From: Nitrospinota bacterium
Lineage (GTDB): Bacteria; Nitrospinota_A; UBA7883; JACRGQ01
Direction: 5' to 3'
Assembly (NCBI GenBank): GCA_016212275.1
Contig: JACRGR010000051.1
Location: 51,947-115,946 of the forward strand
Length of the DNA stretch: 64,000 nt
Within the stretch, counting starts at the first letter, position 1. Each line of letters opens with the position of its first letter. A program made the translations under genes and the position numbers. Of the stretch, positions 51,615 to 58,217 are shown piece by piece. A model generated the notes under the pieces. The model made no database searches, was not told the DNA's origin, and saw nothing but the letters and a program-made list of their open reading frames with translations.

Positions 51615-51643
51615 TTTATAAGATTGGATCAGTGGGATGTCAA
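51615..51643 (-). promoter_or_regulatory. Sigma70-type promoter of the Gld-type/grpE/dnaJ operon
   Basis: Perfect TTGACA at 51638-51643, exactly 17 bases, then TATAAA at 51615-51620, all on the minus strand. The start point would be near 51608, 14 bases before ATG 51594. The -35 box overlaps the stop codon of the upstream unknown gene. This is the best promoter in the window. Confidence 0.7.
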
Positions 51644-52113
51644 GCGGTGGGGAATAGGAAATGCCCAATCTTCTGAACAGTCTCTACTATGGCATTGGCA
51701 TTTTGGAGGTGCTCTCCAAACTTACTAATTGAAGCAAGACAACTTTTAATCGTTGAAAGGCGTCTTTCGTTTTTCGGCTTGCATGATTCCTCTGTCACCG
51801 TGCTTATTAATTCATAAGCTTCGTTTAGTTTTGATTTATCCCCTCCAGCGAGTTCTTTTTCGACAAGTTCTTTTAAATTGTCAATCTCAATCGCCAATTG
51901 ATGATCAGTTTTTGTTAATACATTGAGATGTTGGGTGATGGATAAAACGTGAGCTTGGGGATTAATAATCACTGGGCCGTGTATGTTCGTTACTGGGTTG
52001 GCGGTATTGAAGGAGTTTGGATTGATTGGATCAAGGCGGTTGTTTAACAATCGTATTAAGGTGGCAATTTGATTTGCTGAAGCATTCACATAGGGGGTTA
52101 ATGTCTCTTGCAC
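51640..52113 (-). CDS. Unknown protein, AT-richer accessory gene
   Basis: 157 residues, no signal peptide. The N-terminal third may be helical with a strand-like part (NTANPVTNIHGPVIINPQAH, Asn/Pro-rich). The middle is a helical, acidic segment (QLAIEIDNLKELVEKELAGG), then IKSCLASISKFGEHLQNANA, and a hydrophobic C-terminus (VETVQKIGHFLFPTA). The base composition is clearly lower in GC than that of surrounding genes, suggesting transfer. It follows a 106-residue unknown gene by 9 bases and both are opposite to an MNT/HEPN pair. No family recognised. The C-terminal amphipathic stretch could meet a membrane (inference). Confidence 0.65.
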   Translation of the reverse strand: MQETLTPYVNASANQIATLIRLLNNRLDPINPNSFNTANPVTNIHGPVIINPQAHVLSITQHLNVLTKTDHQLAIEIDNLKELVEKELAGGDKSKLNEAYELISTVTEESCKPKNERRLSTIKSCLASISKFGEHLQNANAIVETVQKIGHFLFPTA

Positions 52114-52122
52114 TCTAGTTTT

Positions 52123-52443
52123 TCATTCTGGAGTGACAGCTTTGTCCTTAGCGATTTCAATTGCTCCCTTAACCCAGCTTTCCATAATGCGGCAGGCCTC
52201 TTTTTCCATGGCTTTTTTGTCATCGACCTGATTCCAACATTCGGAAACGCATTCTTTCATCTTCTCCAAACAGTCATTCAGATACTTTTTCCCAGCCTCA
52301 ACAGCGTTGCTTGCCAACATGGGACTATCGGTCCTGCCGAGTCCACCCCATTGGGCATTTAATGTGGCGATGTCGGATTGTAAACGGCCTCTGAGCGGAA
52401 TCATTTTTAATAACACATAATCTGAAAAAATGCGGTTAGACAT
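52123..52443 (-). CDS. Unknown small protein, AT-richer accessory gene
   Basis: 106 residues from ATG 52443; a longer frame to 52932 is rejected because it would run antisense through the MNT/HEPN genes. It is mostly helical with several Cys (NDCLEKMKECVSECWNQVDD; KEACRIMESWVKGAIEIA). Cys at three- to four-residue spacing could bind a metal or form a disulfide. A perfect TATAAT lies 6 bases before the ATG, so the transcript is probably leaderless. It appears to be the first gene of a two-gene unit with 51640-52113. Function unknown. Confidence 0.6.
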   Translation of the reverse strand: MSNRIFSDYVLLKMIPLRGRLQSDIATLNAQWGGLGRTDSPMLASNAVEAGKKYLNDCLEKMKECVSECWNQVDDKKAMEKEACRIMESWVKGAIEIAKDKAVTPE

Positions 52444-52449
52444 TATGAA

Positions 52450-52455
52450 ATTATA
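52450..52455 (-). promoter_or_regulatory. -10 box of the two-gene unknown unit (leaderless)
   Basis: A perfect TATAAT on the minus strand ends 6 bases before ATG 52443. It is about 65 bases from, and back-to-back with, the -10 box of the MNT gene. Confidence 0.55.
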
Positions 52456-52519
52456 CAGGTTTGTGGCGGGAGTCGTTGTTGCTTTTTCCGGATTTGTTTT
52501 TTCCGGATTCATGCCGTGA

Positions 52520-52525
52520 TACGAT
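52520..52525 (+). promoter_or_regulatory. Extended -10 element of the MNT/HEPN pair (leaderless)
   Basis: TGATACGAT (TGn plus TACGAT) ends 7 bases before ATG 52533, with no ribosome site between. It is divergent from the unit at 52443. Confidence 0.5.
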
Positions 52526-52532
52526 GTGGTAC

Positions 52533-52862
52533 ATGACCAACCGGAAAGAAAATGCCTTAAAGATAGTTCGGGAACTGCACCACGAGCTTTCCAAAGTTTA
52601 TGGGGAACGCTTGAAGGGGGTTTACCTGTACGGCTCATACGCCCGGGACGAGGCAACGGACGATTCCGACATAGATGTGGCCATTGTTCTTTCGGGCACT
52701 TTGAGCCGGGCGGATGAATCCGACCGGGTGAATGGCATGCTTTCGGAAATTTGCCTCCGTGAAAATACCCTCGTGTCGGCTCTTTTTCTATCGGAGGAAG
52801 AGTGGGTAAAGCGCCCATTCGCCATCCACCGGAGCATCTCCCGCGAGGGAATAGCGGCGTGA
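52533..52862 (+). CDS. MNT-type minimal nucleotidyltransferase (antitoxin)
   Basis: 109 residues from ATG 52533. The catalytic signature is VYLYGSYARDEATDDSDIDV (GSYARx-n-DSDID), the two Asp of which bind Mg2+ and NTP. In MntA/HepT-type systems this protein neutralises its HEPN partner, in studied cases by adding AMP to the toxin. Its stop overlaps the HEPN start (GTGA), the classical coupled layout. The GC content is normal for this genome, unlike that of the two genes on the other side of the shared promoter region. Confidence 0.88.
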   Translation: MTNRKENALKIVRELHHELSKVYGERLKGVYLYGSYARDEATDDSDIDVAIVLSGTLSRADESDRVNGMLSEICLRENTLVSALFLSEEEWVKRPFAIHRSISREGIAA

Positions 52863-53236
52863 CCAATGAAGCCGAACGCCGTTTAGCGCGTGCGGATGAA
52901 TTGCTTGTCGTTGCGGATGAAAACCTCCGCAATGGACATCCCGCCGATTGCGTCAGCCGGGCCTATTACGCCATGTTTCACGCCGCCACCGCCGCTCTGG
53001 TGAGTCGCGGGATAGAGCGGTCTTCCCATAAAGGGATAATCAGCGCGTTCGGTGAAACCTTTGTTAAAAATGGGATCATCGAAAAACGTTTCCACGAATA
53101 TATGCGAAAAGCATTTGATGCGAGGTCTTTGTCCGATTATTTCCCTGATCCCTCGTTGGAAGATATACATCCGGATGAAATTCTCGCCAGCGCGAAATCG
53201 TTTGTTGAGAAATGCAGGGAATTGGTGAAAGGATAG
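52859..53236 (+). CDS. HEPN-domain protein (probable RNase toxin)
   Basis: 125 residues from GTG 52859, which overlaps the MNT stop. It is all-helical and contains the HEPN catalytic motif in CVSRAYYAMFHAATAAL, an Arg followed six residues later by His (Rx4-6H). Such proteins dimerise into metal-independent ribonucleases that act on tRNA or mRNA and are held in check by the MNT partner. It could also be a substrate-binding subunit of the nucleotidyltransferase, the older view of this family. It ends 7 bases before a convergent radical SAM gene. Confidence 0.87.
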   Translation: MTNEAERRLARADELLVVADENLRNGHPADCVSRAYYAMFHAATAALVSRGIERSSHKGIISAFGETFVKNGIIEKRFHEYMRKAFDARSLSDYFPDPSLEDIHPDEILASAKSFVEKCRELVKG

Positions 53237-53243
53237 CGGGGGG

Positions 53244-54338
53244 TTACTTCATCACCATCGAGCAACAGGCGGCGCAGGAGGGGAACACACGGCTGGCCTT
53301 GAGCCGTTTCCTGAAATCCCGCATCTTCGCGTTGTTCCATAGCTTCAGAAACGGCTCCTGACGGATGTTCCCCACCGTGTAGTTGGAGCAGGGGAACACG
53401 TCGCCGTACGCGCTCAACGCCACCGACGACCACGGCGTGTAGCACACTTTGTCCGCCAGGTTATGTTTCCCCTCGTATGCCGCCACGATGTCGCCATCGG
53501 GCAGGGCGGGCGGGGTGATACGCAATTGCACCGGGGAGGTTTTCGCGCGCTCCCGCAGGTTCGCCAGCTGGCGTTTGAGTTCATTCACATCGAACCCCGC
53601 CACGGGGCTAGCCGATGCATCCGCCTTGATGTTCTCGTCCATCGCCAGCCGGTTGGCCGACGGCATGCCGTAATACGTTATCGGGTTGAACATATCCACC
53701 CCGGCTTCTTCCGCCAGCCGGTACATATCTTCCAATTGCGCCACGTTGTGGCTGGTGATCACGCACTTCAGCCAGACCAGCGGGAACTTTTTACCGGACT
53801 GTTTTTTTCGCTCCACCAGATATTTCACATTTGCCAATATCTTTTCAAAACTGCCCGGCGCTTTCACTATGTCGTCGTGCGTTTTCCCTGTCGCTTCCAG
53901 CGAAACGCCGAGGGACGCGAATCCGGGGGAGAGCAGGGAGCCGCAACCGAGCGCGAGCCATTCGTCCATCATTTGCTCTTTGAGCAGGATGCCGTTCGTC
54001 ACCAGATAGACCTTGTGCCGTTTTGCCGCGTGGCCCACCAGTTCCGGCAGGTCTTTCCGCAGTAGCGGCTCGCCGCCGGTGAACGCGATGAGGCCAAGCG
54101 GCATGATGTTGTCCACCACGCGGTTGATCTCGTCGGTGGTCAGTTCTTCCTTCGCGCGTTCGTTCAGGCGCGGGTCGTCCAAAATGTCGAGGAACTGGCA
54201 CATGTTGCACCGGAAGTTGCACCGGTAGGTAAGTTCCACGAACAGCGTCATCGGGCGGAACGCGTATCCGCCGCACAGGTGGTACGGCAGTTTCGCGTAC
54301 GACTCGATGCAGAAATTGTAAAACCGCGAGTAGTCCAT
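53244..54338 (-). CDS. Radical SAM/SPASM domain protein
   Basis: 364 residues. The SAM cluster motif is ELTYRCNFRCNMCQF (CxxxCxxC, Cys near 39-46), with LGLIAFTGGEPLLRKDL next and the barrel strands VYLVTNGILL and SLGVSLEATGK. The C-terminal SPASM-like part has CYTPWSSVALSAYGDVFPCSNY, VGNIRQEP and SCAACC, for an auxiliary cluster. These enzymes modify peptides or cofactors. It has no peptide-like gene next to it, so the substrate is not evident. TACACT lies 7 bases before the ATG (leaderless layout). Confidence 0.9.
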   Translation of the reverse strand: MDYSRFYNFCIESYAKLPYHLCGGYAFRPMTLFVELTYRCNFRCNMCQFLDILDDPRLNERAKEELTTDEINRVVDNIMPLGLIAFTGGEPLLRKDLPELVGHAAKRHKVYLVTNGILLKEQMMDEWLALGCGSLLSPGFASLGVSLEATGKTHDDIVKAPGSFEKILANVKYLVERKKQSGKKFPLVWLKCVITSHNVAQLEDMYRLAEEAGVDMFNPITYYGMPSANRLAMDENIKADASASPVAGFDVNELKRQLANLRERAKTSPVQLRITPPALPDGDIVAAYEGKHNLADKVCYTPWSSVALSAYGDVFPCSNYTVGNIRQEPFLKLWNNAKMRDFRKRLKASRVFPSCAACCSMVMK

Positions 54339-54345
54339 AATGGCA

Positions 54346-54351
54346 AGTGTA
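54346..54351 (-). promoter_or_regulatory. Extended -10 element of the radical SAM gene (leaderless)
   Basis: TGATACACT on the minus strand, with TACACT ending 7 bases before ATG 54338. TTGTCC lies 16 bases further upstream. Confidence 0.45.
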
Positions 54352-54420
54352 TCAGGTTGCCGCTTGGGGACAATATGGCAACCTGCTATTGGCCGTTGCG
54401 CGTCTAGCGGGAAGGGGAGG

Positions 54421-54807
54421 TTATTTTTTCAGCGGTTTGCCGCAGGCGGAGCAGAATCGGTCGTCGGCTTCCGTCTGCGCTCCACAGGTGGCGCAATAGC
54501 GGACTTTTTGCTTCGCCGGTTTGGCTTGTGGTTCGGCCGTATTGCCGTCCAGCTTTTTCATCACCGTGACCGCTTCGGCTTCATATTGGGCTTTCAGCCG
54601 GGCGTAGTCCTCTTCATCTATTTTGCCGGTCCTGAAATCGAAATCTAGGTCTTTCAACGCCACGAACGCGGACTCCTTTTGAGCCACCAGCTTGTGGTGG
54701 GCATCCCCCTCGTCGGCCCCTTCGGCCAGTTTTGGCTGAACGAACAACGGGTACCCGATGGCCGCCATGATGGCCAGAACAAGCAGGACTTCAACGACAA
54801 CCATCAT
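54421..54807 (-). CDS. Zinc-ribbon protein of the cytochrome c maturation pair (CcmI-like)
   Basis: 128 residues. An N-terminal membrane helix (MVVVEVLLVLAIMAAIGYPLF) is followed by a CcmI/zinc-ribbon layout: ESAFVALKDLDFDFRTGKID with EEDYARLKAQYE is the helix pair common to CcmI-type proteins, then a flexible part and a C-terminal zinc ribbon CATCGAQTEADDRFCSACG. The start overlaps the ccmH-like stop (ATGA), so both are made together. CcmI-type proteins present apocytochrome c for heme attachment; the ribbon suggests an extra role. Confidence 0.8.
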   Translation of the reverse strand: MMVVVEVLLVLAIMAAIGYPLFVQPKLAEGADEGDAHHKLVAQKESAFVALKDLDFDFRTGKIDEEDYARLKAQYEAEAVTVMKKLDGNTAEPQAKPAKQKVRYCATCGAQTEADDRFCSACGKPLKK

Positions 54808-55295
54808 TCCTCGAACTTATTGAATTCGTCACGCATTTTCCGTAAGTAAGGGTCGTCACTCTCATGTTTTACATTAACATTTGAGGCCGCTGGCGCGGCT
54901 TGTTTCACCGACCATTTTTTAACGATCAATGCCACAAGGGAGCCGACGAAAATGAGCGCGATGAACGGGGTGATCCACGCCATTATATTGAACCCGGTAA
55001 ACGTGGGTTGGGCCAACACCGCCTCGCCGCGCAGGGCGACCATTTTGGCCTTCACCTCGTCGCGGCCGAGGCCGCTGTCGATGAATCCCCGTATCTCCTT
55101 GCGTGCCGGGACGGCGAAATCGCAGTTCTCATGGGGACAGGTTTTCAGGGTGGTGCCGCACCCGCACAGGCACGCCATGGTGGAGGTTAGCTCGTCATAC
55201 AGCGCATCCCGCGCCTGTGGCGTGGCGGGAATGGTATCCACCGCCATGGCGGGCGTTGCCACCGCCAGCATGAGTATCAACAATAGTTGCTTCAT
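54804..55295 (-). CDS. CcmH/NrfF-like cytochrome c biogenesis protein
   Basis: 163 residues from ATG 55295. Signal peptide MKQLLLILMLAVATPAMA, then a periplasmic domain with STMACLCGCGTTLKTCPHEN in place of the classical LRCPVCQ, then RKEIRGFIDSGLGRDEVKAK and a membrane helix (WITPFIALIFVGSLVALIV) with a cytosolic tail. The Cys-x-Cys-x-Cys group would reduce apocytochrome Cys pairs before heme ligation. It would serve cytochromes such as the nine-heme protein at 24.4 kb. Other ccm genes are not in the window. Confidence 0.85.
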   Translation of the reverse strand: MKQLLLILMLAVATPAMAVDTIPATPQARDALYDELTSTMACLCGCGTTLKTCPHENCDFAVPARKEIRGFIDSGLGRDEVKAKMVALRGEAVLAQPTFTGFNIMAWITPFIALIFVGSLVALIVKKWSVKQAAPAASNVNVKHESDDPYLRKMRDEFNKFEE

Positions 55296-55315
55296 TACCT
55301 TAAGTTTACCATAAA

Positions 55316-55330
55316 CGGTGCAGGGATTCG
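55316..55330 (+). repeat. Direct repeat of part of the tRNA-Met 3' half
   Basis: CGGTGCAGGGATTCG at 55316-55330 is identical to 55508-55522, which lies in the T-arm/acceptor of tRNA-Met. Such a short copy of a tRNA 3' end, 192 bases away, is what an old integration site or a partial tRNA duplication leaves behind. Confidence 0.55.
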
Positions 55331-55370
55331 GCCAGTCTCGCGGCAACGTCGTGTTGCCGCAAGAGTGGCC
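55330..55370. repeat. Long hairpin between ccmH-like gene and tRNA-Met
   Basis: 55330-55347 pairs with 55353-55370 at 16 of 18 positions (core GCGGCAAC/GTTGCCGC; outer GGCCA/TGGCC), around the loop GTCGT. This is the strongest hairpin in the window outside the RNA genes and the palindrome at 61 kb. Confidence 0.7.
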
Positions 55371-55429
55371 CCGATAAACCACATAAGTTCGCGTTACGCT
55401 CACTTGCCCTCCCTGATCGGTCGGGCCGG

Positions 55430-55459
55430 AGGTTCACTTTCGAATCCCCGCGCGAACCT
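55430..55459. repeat. Short hairpin with a tRNA T-loop-like sequence
   Basis: AGGTTC (55430-55435) pairs with GAACCT (55454-55459). The loop contains TTCGAATCCC (55439-55448), an inverted copy of the T-loop of the nearby tRNA. Confidence 0.45.
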
Positions 55460-55461
55460 TC

Positions 55462-55502
55462 AATAAATAAAACTACACCCTTCGGGTACAGTTTTATTTA
55501 TT
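55462..55502 (-). terminator. Palindrome directly after tRNA-Met
   Basis: AATAAATAAAACT (55462-55474) and AGTTTTATTTATT (55490-55502) are perfect inverted repeats enclosing ACCC-TTC-GGGT. It touches the CCA end of the tRNA. On the minus strand the T-rich 3' arm could serve as a terminator for tRNA-Met. Confidence 0.6.
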
Positions 55503-55578
55503 GGTGGCGGTGCAGGGATTCGAACCCCGGACACTGCGAATATGAGCCGCATGCTCTAACCAACTGAGCTACACCGCC
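55502..55578 (-). tRNA. tRNA-Met (anticodon CAT)
   Basis: A full cloverleaf on the minus strand: acceptor GGCGGTG (55572-55578) with CACCGCC, D arm GCTC/GAGC with AGTTGGTTA, anticodon stem TGCGG/TCGCA around CTCATAT (anticodon CAT), T arm with GTTCGAAT, and encoded CCA at 55502-55504. The body fits elongator tRNA-Met; an Ile2 (lysidine-modified CAT) reading cannot be excluded. It is not an initiator, as the acceptor starts with a G-C pair. Confidence 0.94.
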
Positions 55579-55587
55579 ACGGTGGTG

Positions 55588-55761
55588 TTACTTCTTCTCT
55601 TCGTTCCCTTTGCCGCCGTCCGCCGCCGGTTTTTCCTTCGGCGCGAACAGCGTCACATCCTTCGTGAACTCCTTGCAATACAGCCCGGAGGTCTCGTAGG
55701 TGTACTTCATCTTGCAGTCCTTGCGCCAGGCGCAGACCGCGCATTCGCTTACGTTTTTCAC
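55588..55761 (-). CDS. Small Cys-rich protein
   Basis: 57 residues from GTG 55761 to TAA 55588. It begins VKNVSECAVCAWRKDCKMKY (the GTG is read as Met), then TYETSGLYCKEFTKDVTLF, followed by a Lys/Glu/Gly-rich tail. Four Cys (CxxC, CxxxxxC, later C) suggest a metal site or small zinc knuckle. The amino-acid sequence is far from random for GC-rich DNA and resembles small Cys-rich proteins seen in Nitrospirota and delta-proteobacteria. It stands 9 bases from the tRNA and may share its promoter region. Function unknown. Confidence 0.65.
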   Translation of the reverse strand: MKNVSECAVCAWRKDCKMKYTYETSGLYCKEFTKDVTLFAPKEKPAADGGKGNEEKK

Positions 55762-55816
55762 CGCAATTTTTTAAAGATGCACATTATGCAGTCCCGCTTT
55801 CCCATAGTCAAGGAAC

Positions 55817-56248
55817 TTATATCACGATGCGCGTTTTGTGCCCGGTGCCGTTGCAATTCGGACAGTGTATGGCGATGTTATGCTTGTTCGCTATCACCCC
55901 GTACCCGTCGCACACCGTGCACTGGTTGCTCTCCACCGTTATTTTCGGCCTGCGGAAGAGATGGAAGTCCGGCGCCCATATCTGGCTCCGCTTCAGCCGC
56001 CCCTTCACAAACGAAAGATCGTGCTTTATCTCTTTTTTGGGCGGCGGCGGGGGAGGGATGACCACCGGCTCGTCGGCGATTTTCATCAGCGCTTCGTACG
56101 CCTCGTGCACCAGCAGGAACAGTTCCTCGTCATACTTGCTCCGGTCCGGGTGGAAATGGAACGCGAATTTCTTGTATGCCTTGCGTATTTCCTCTTTTGT
56201 GGCCCCCGGTTTCACCTTGAGCAACCTGTAGTAATCAATCTGTGCCAT
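55817..56248 (-). CDS. J-domain protein with half of a DnaJ zinc finger
   Basis: 143 residues from ATG 56248. The J domain (~4-62) has DYYRLLKVKPGATKEEIRKA and the HPD in FHFHPDRSKYDEE. A Pro run (PPPPPPKK) separates it from a C-terminal part with CTVCDGYG and CPNCNGTG, two CxxCxGxG modules that would hold one zinc, half the set of DnaJ. It probably recruits DnaK to a particular client. The C-terminus is short and basic. TACAAT lies 7 bases before the ATG (leaderless layout). Confidence 0.85.
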   Translation of the reverse strand: MAQIDYYRLLKVKPGATKEEIRKAYKKFAFHFHPDRSKYDEELFLLVHEAYEALMKIADEPVVIPPPPPPKKEIKHDLSFVKGRLKRSQIWAPDFHLFRRPKITVESNQCTVCDGYGVIANKHNIAIHCPNCNGTGHKTRIVI

Positions 56249-56255
56249 CGTTACC

Positions 56256-56261
56256 ATTGTA
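56256..56261 (-). promoter_or_regulatory. -10 box of the J-domain gene (leaderless)
   Basis: TACAAT on the minus strand, ending 7 bases before ATG 56248. There is no ribosome site between. Confidence 0.45.
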
Positions 56262-56330
56262 AACGTTGTACGGGGCGGGGGGAACCATTTGGCAAATCGG
56301 CGATTGCGGTTGCGGCAAACGCCGTAAACT

Positions 56331-56339
56331 GTGATAATA
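56331..56339 (+). promoter_or_regulatory. Extended -10 element of the first chemoreceptor gene
   Basis: TGTGATAAT (TGn plus GATAAT at 56334-56339) about 64 bases before ATG 56404. The leader contains GGGAG, so this gene is not leaderless. Confidence 0.4.
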
Positions 56340-56403
56340 TGAAACGGCAGAAGGCATCCGCCGCTTGGTATCTCAAAATAACTGTCTTGTGGGAGTGGTA
56401 AAG

Positions 56404-58110
56404 ATGAAAAACCTGGGCCTTTCCGGCAAAATGTCCGTTGTTTTTGCCATTTTTGTGATCGTTTCGGCCATCATCGCGGTGGTCGGCATCAACCGCGTCT
56501 ATTACATCAACGGGCATGTGGACGAGGCGGTGTCGCTCGCCGAAAAGCTGGAGCTGACGCAAGACATCTATTCGGATATGGCGGACATCATCCGCATCGA
56601 AAAAAACTTCATCATTGAATACAACGCCGCCAACAACGCCGGATGGGTGACGAAACGCGACGCAAAATACGCGGAACTGAAGGAGAAAATCGGGAAGATC
56701 GAGGCCCTCGCGGATGAACAGGAAAAGGCGAAGTGGGCCGATTTCCGGACGAAGTTCGACGCCTATTATGACGGAGTGAAAAAGGTGTTCGCCTATTGCG
56801 CCGACCTCGACGTCACCATGGTCACCTCCAACGCAAGCACCCCGCAAATACAGAAGATGCGCGTTGATTTCATGAAGGCCGTCCATGTTTCGATGGACGA
56901 CAACAAAAAAACGGTGACGGATGTAGAGGCAGTCATTGATACGGTTCTGGAAGAGTACAGGGGCGAGGTAATCGTAGCGGAGAAGGATTCCGAGGCGGCG
57001 GTCAGCCAAACCGTGTGGCTGATGGCTCTCGTTTCCATCATCGGCGTCGCCGCCGGCATCATTCTCGCCATTATCGTCCTGCGGGCCGTCAACCGCGGCA
57101 TCAGCACCGTGATGGAAGGGCTGATGTCCGGCTCCGACCAGGTGTCATCCGCGTCCGCCCAGCTTTCGGGCAGTAGCCAGCAGATGGCGGAGGGGGCCAG
57201 CGAACAGGCGGCCTCCATTGAAGAGACTTCCTCTTCGCTTGAAGAGATTTCCTCCATGACCAAACACAATTCCGACAATTCAAACGCCGTGAACAACCTG
57301 ATGGCGGACAGCAAGCGGGTGGTGGACAACGGCGTGGTGGAAATGAAAGAAATGACCACCGCGATGGGGGACATAAAGAAGGCGTCGGACGACATCGCCA
57401 AGATCATCAAAGTGATCGAGGAGATCGCGTTCCAGACGAACCTGCTGGCGCTCAACGCCGCGGTGGAAGCGGCCCGCGCGGGCGAACACGGCAAAGGGTT
57501 CGCCGTGGTGGCCGAAGAAGTGCGGAACCTGGCCCAGCGCGCGGCATCGGCCTCCAAAGACATCGCGGGGCTTATCCAGAACGCGGTGGCGAAGTCGGAC
57601 AACGGCACGGAGATCTCAAGCCGCGTGGCGAAATCGCTGGACGAGATAGCCGACCGCATCAAGAAGGCGGGCGATCTGGCGGCGGAAGTGGCCGCGGCCT
57701 CCATCGAGCAATCGCAAGGGGTGGAGCAAATCAGCAAAGCCGTGACCCAAATGGATGCCGTTACCCAGCAAAACGCGGCTACCGCCGAAGAATCCGCTTC
57801 GTCCAGCGAGGAACTTTCGGCCCAAGCCGAAGTGCTCAATACATTGGTGCAGGATCTGGCGGGCATCATTTTCGGCGGCTCCGCGGCGAAAGTGGCCACC
57901 ACCGTCAAGGCGGCTCCGTCCCACCGGGAACCGGCGGTTCATGTGGCCCATGCGAAGCCGAAGGGTCTGCCCGCGCCGAAGGTAGCGGCCAAAAGACCGG
58001 CCCCGGCTCCCGCGCATGCGCCCGCACCGGCTCCGGCCCCGAAAGGCCCGAAGAACGTGAAGGCCGAAGAGGTCATTCCGTTCGACGACGACGACTTCAA
58101 GGACTTTTGA
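56404..58110 (+). CDS. Methyl-accepting chemotaxis protein with four-helix-bundle sensor
   Basis: 568 residues from ATG 56404 (GGGAG eight bases upstream). Helix 1 is [19 protein letters not shown]; the periplasmic helical sensor (~32-200) is 4HB-type with [20 protein letters not shown]; helix 2 is [21 protein letters not shown]. The signalling domain shows the hairpin tip [20 protein letters not shown] with [20 protein letters not shown]. The last ~70 residues are an Ala/Pro-rich linker and an acidic tail ([11 protein letters not shown]), which could bind CheR/CheB or another protein. The ligand is unknown. Confidence 0.93.
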   Translation: MKNLGLSGKMSVVFAIFVIVSAIIAVVGINRVYYINGHVDEAVSLAEKLELTQDIYSDMADIIRIEKNFIIEYNAANNAGWVTKRDAKYAELKEKIGKIEALADEQEKAKWADFRTKFDAYYDGVKKVFAYCADLDVTMVTSNASTPQIQKMRVDFMKAVHVSMDDNKKTVTDVEAVIDTVLEEYRGEVIVAEKDSEAAVSQTVWLMALVSIIGVAAGIILAIIVLRAVNRGISTVMEGLMSGSDQVSSASAQLSGSSQQMAEGASEQAASIEETSSSLEEISSMTKHNSDNSNAVNNLMADSKRVVDNGVVEMKEMTTAMGDIKKASDDIAKIIKVIEEIAFQTNLLALNAAVEAARAGEHGKGFAVVAEEVRNLAQRAASASKDIAGLIQNAVAKSDNGTEISSRVAKSLDEIADRIKKAGDLAAEVAAASIEQSQGVEQISKAVTQMDAVTQQNAATAEESASSSEELSAQAEVLNTLVQDLAGIIFGGSAAKVATTVKAAPSHREPAVHVAHAKPKGLPAPKVAAKRPAPAPAHAPAPAPAPKGPKNVKAEEVIPFDDDDFKDF

Positions 58111-58217
58111 CGGAGAATCCGTGGATCGCGCCGGTGTCGCATGAATTTTTCAGGCGGCATGGCGCGATTCGTTTTTTTCACAAGTTTTCCATGTGATATG
58201 ATTTGCGCCGGGGGTTT

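Noticed and set aside
52444..52932. N-terminal extension of the unknown gene at 52123-52443
   Set aside because: It would run antisense through the MNT and HEPN genes, while ATG 52443 has its own TATAAT box.
58078..58107. CheR-docking pentapeptide at the end of the first chemoreceptor
   Set aside because: The tail is acidic and aromatic but does not match the NWETF-type consensus, so only a possible tail function is noted.
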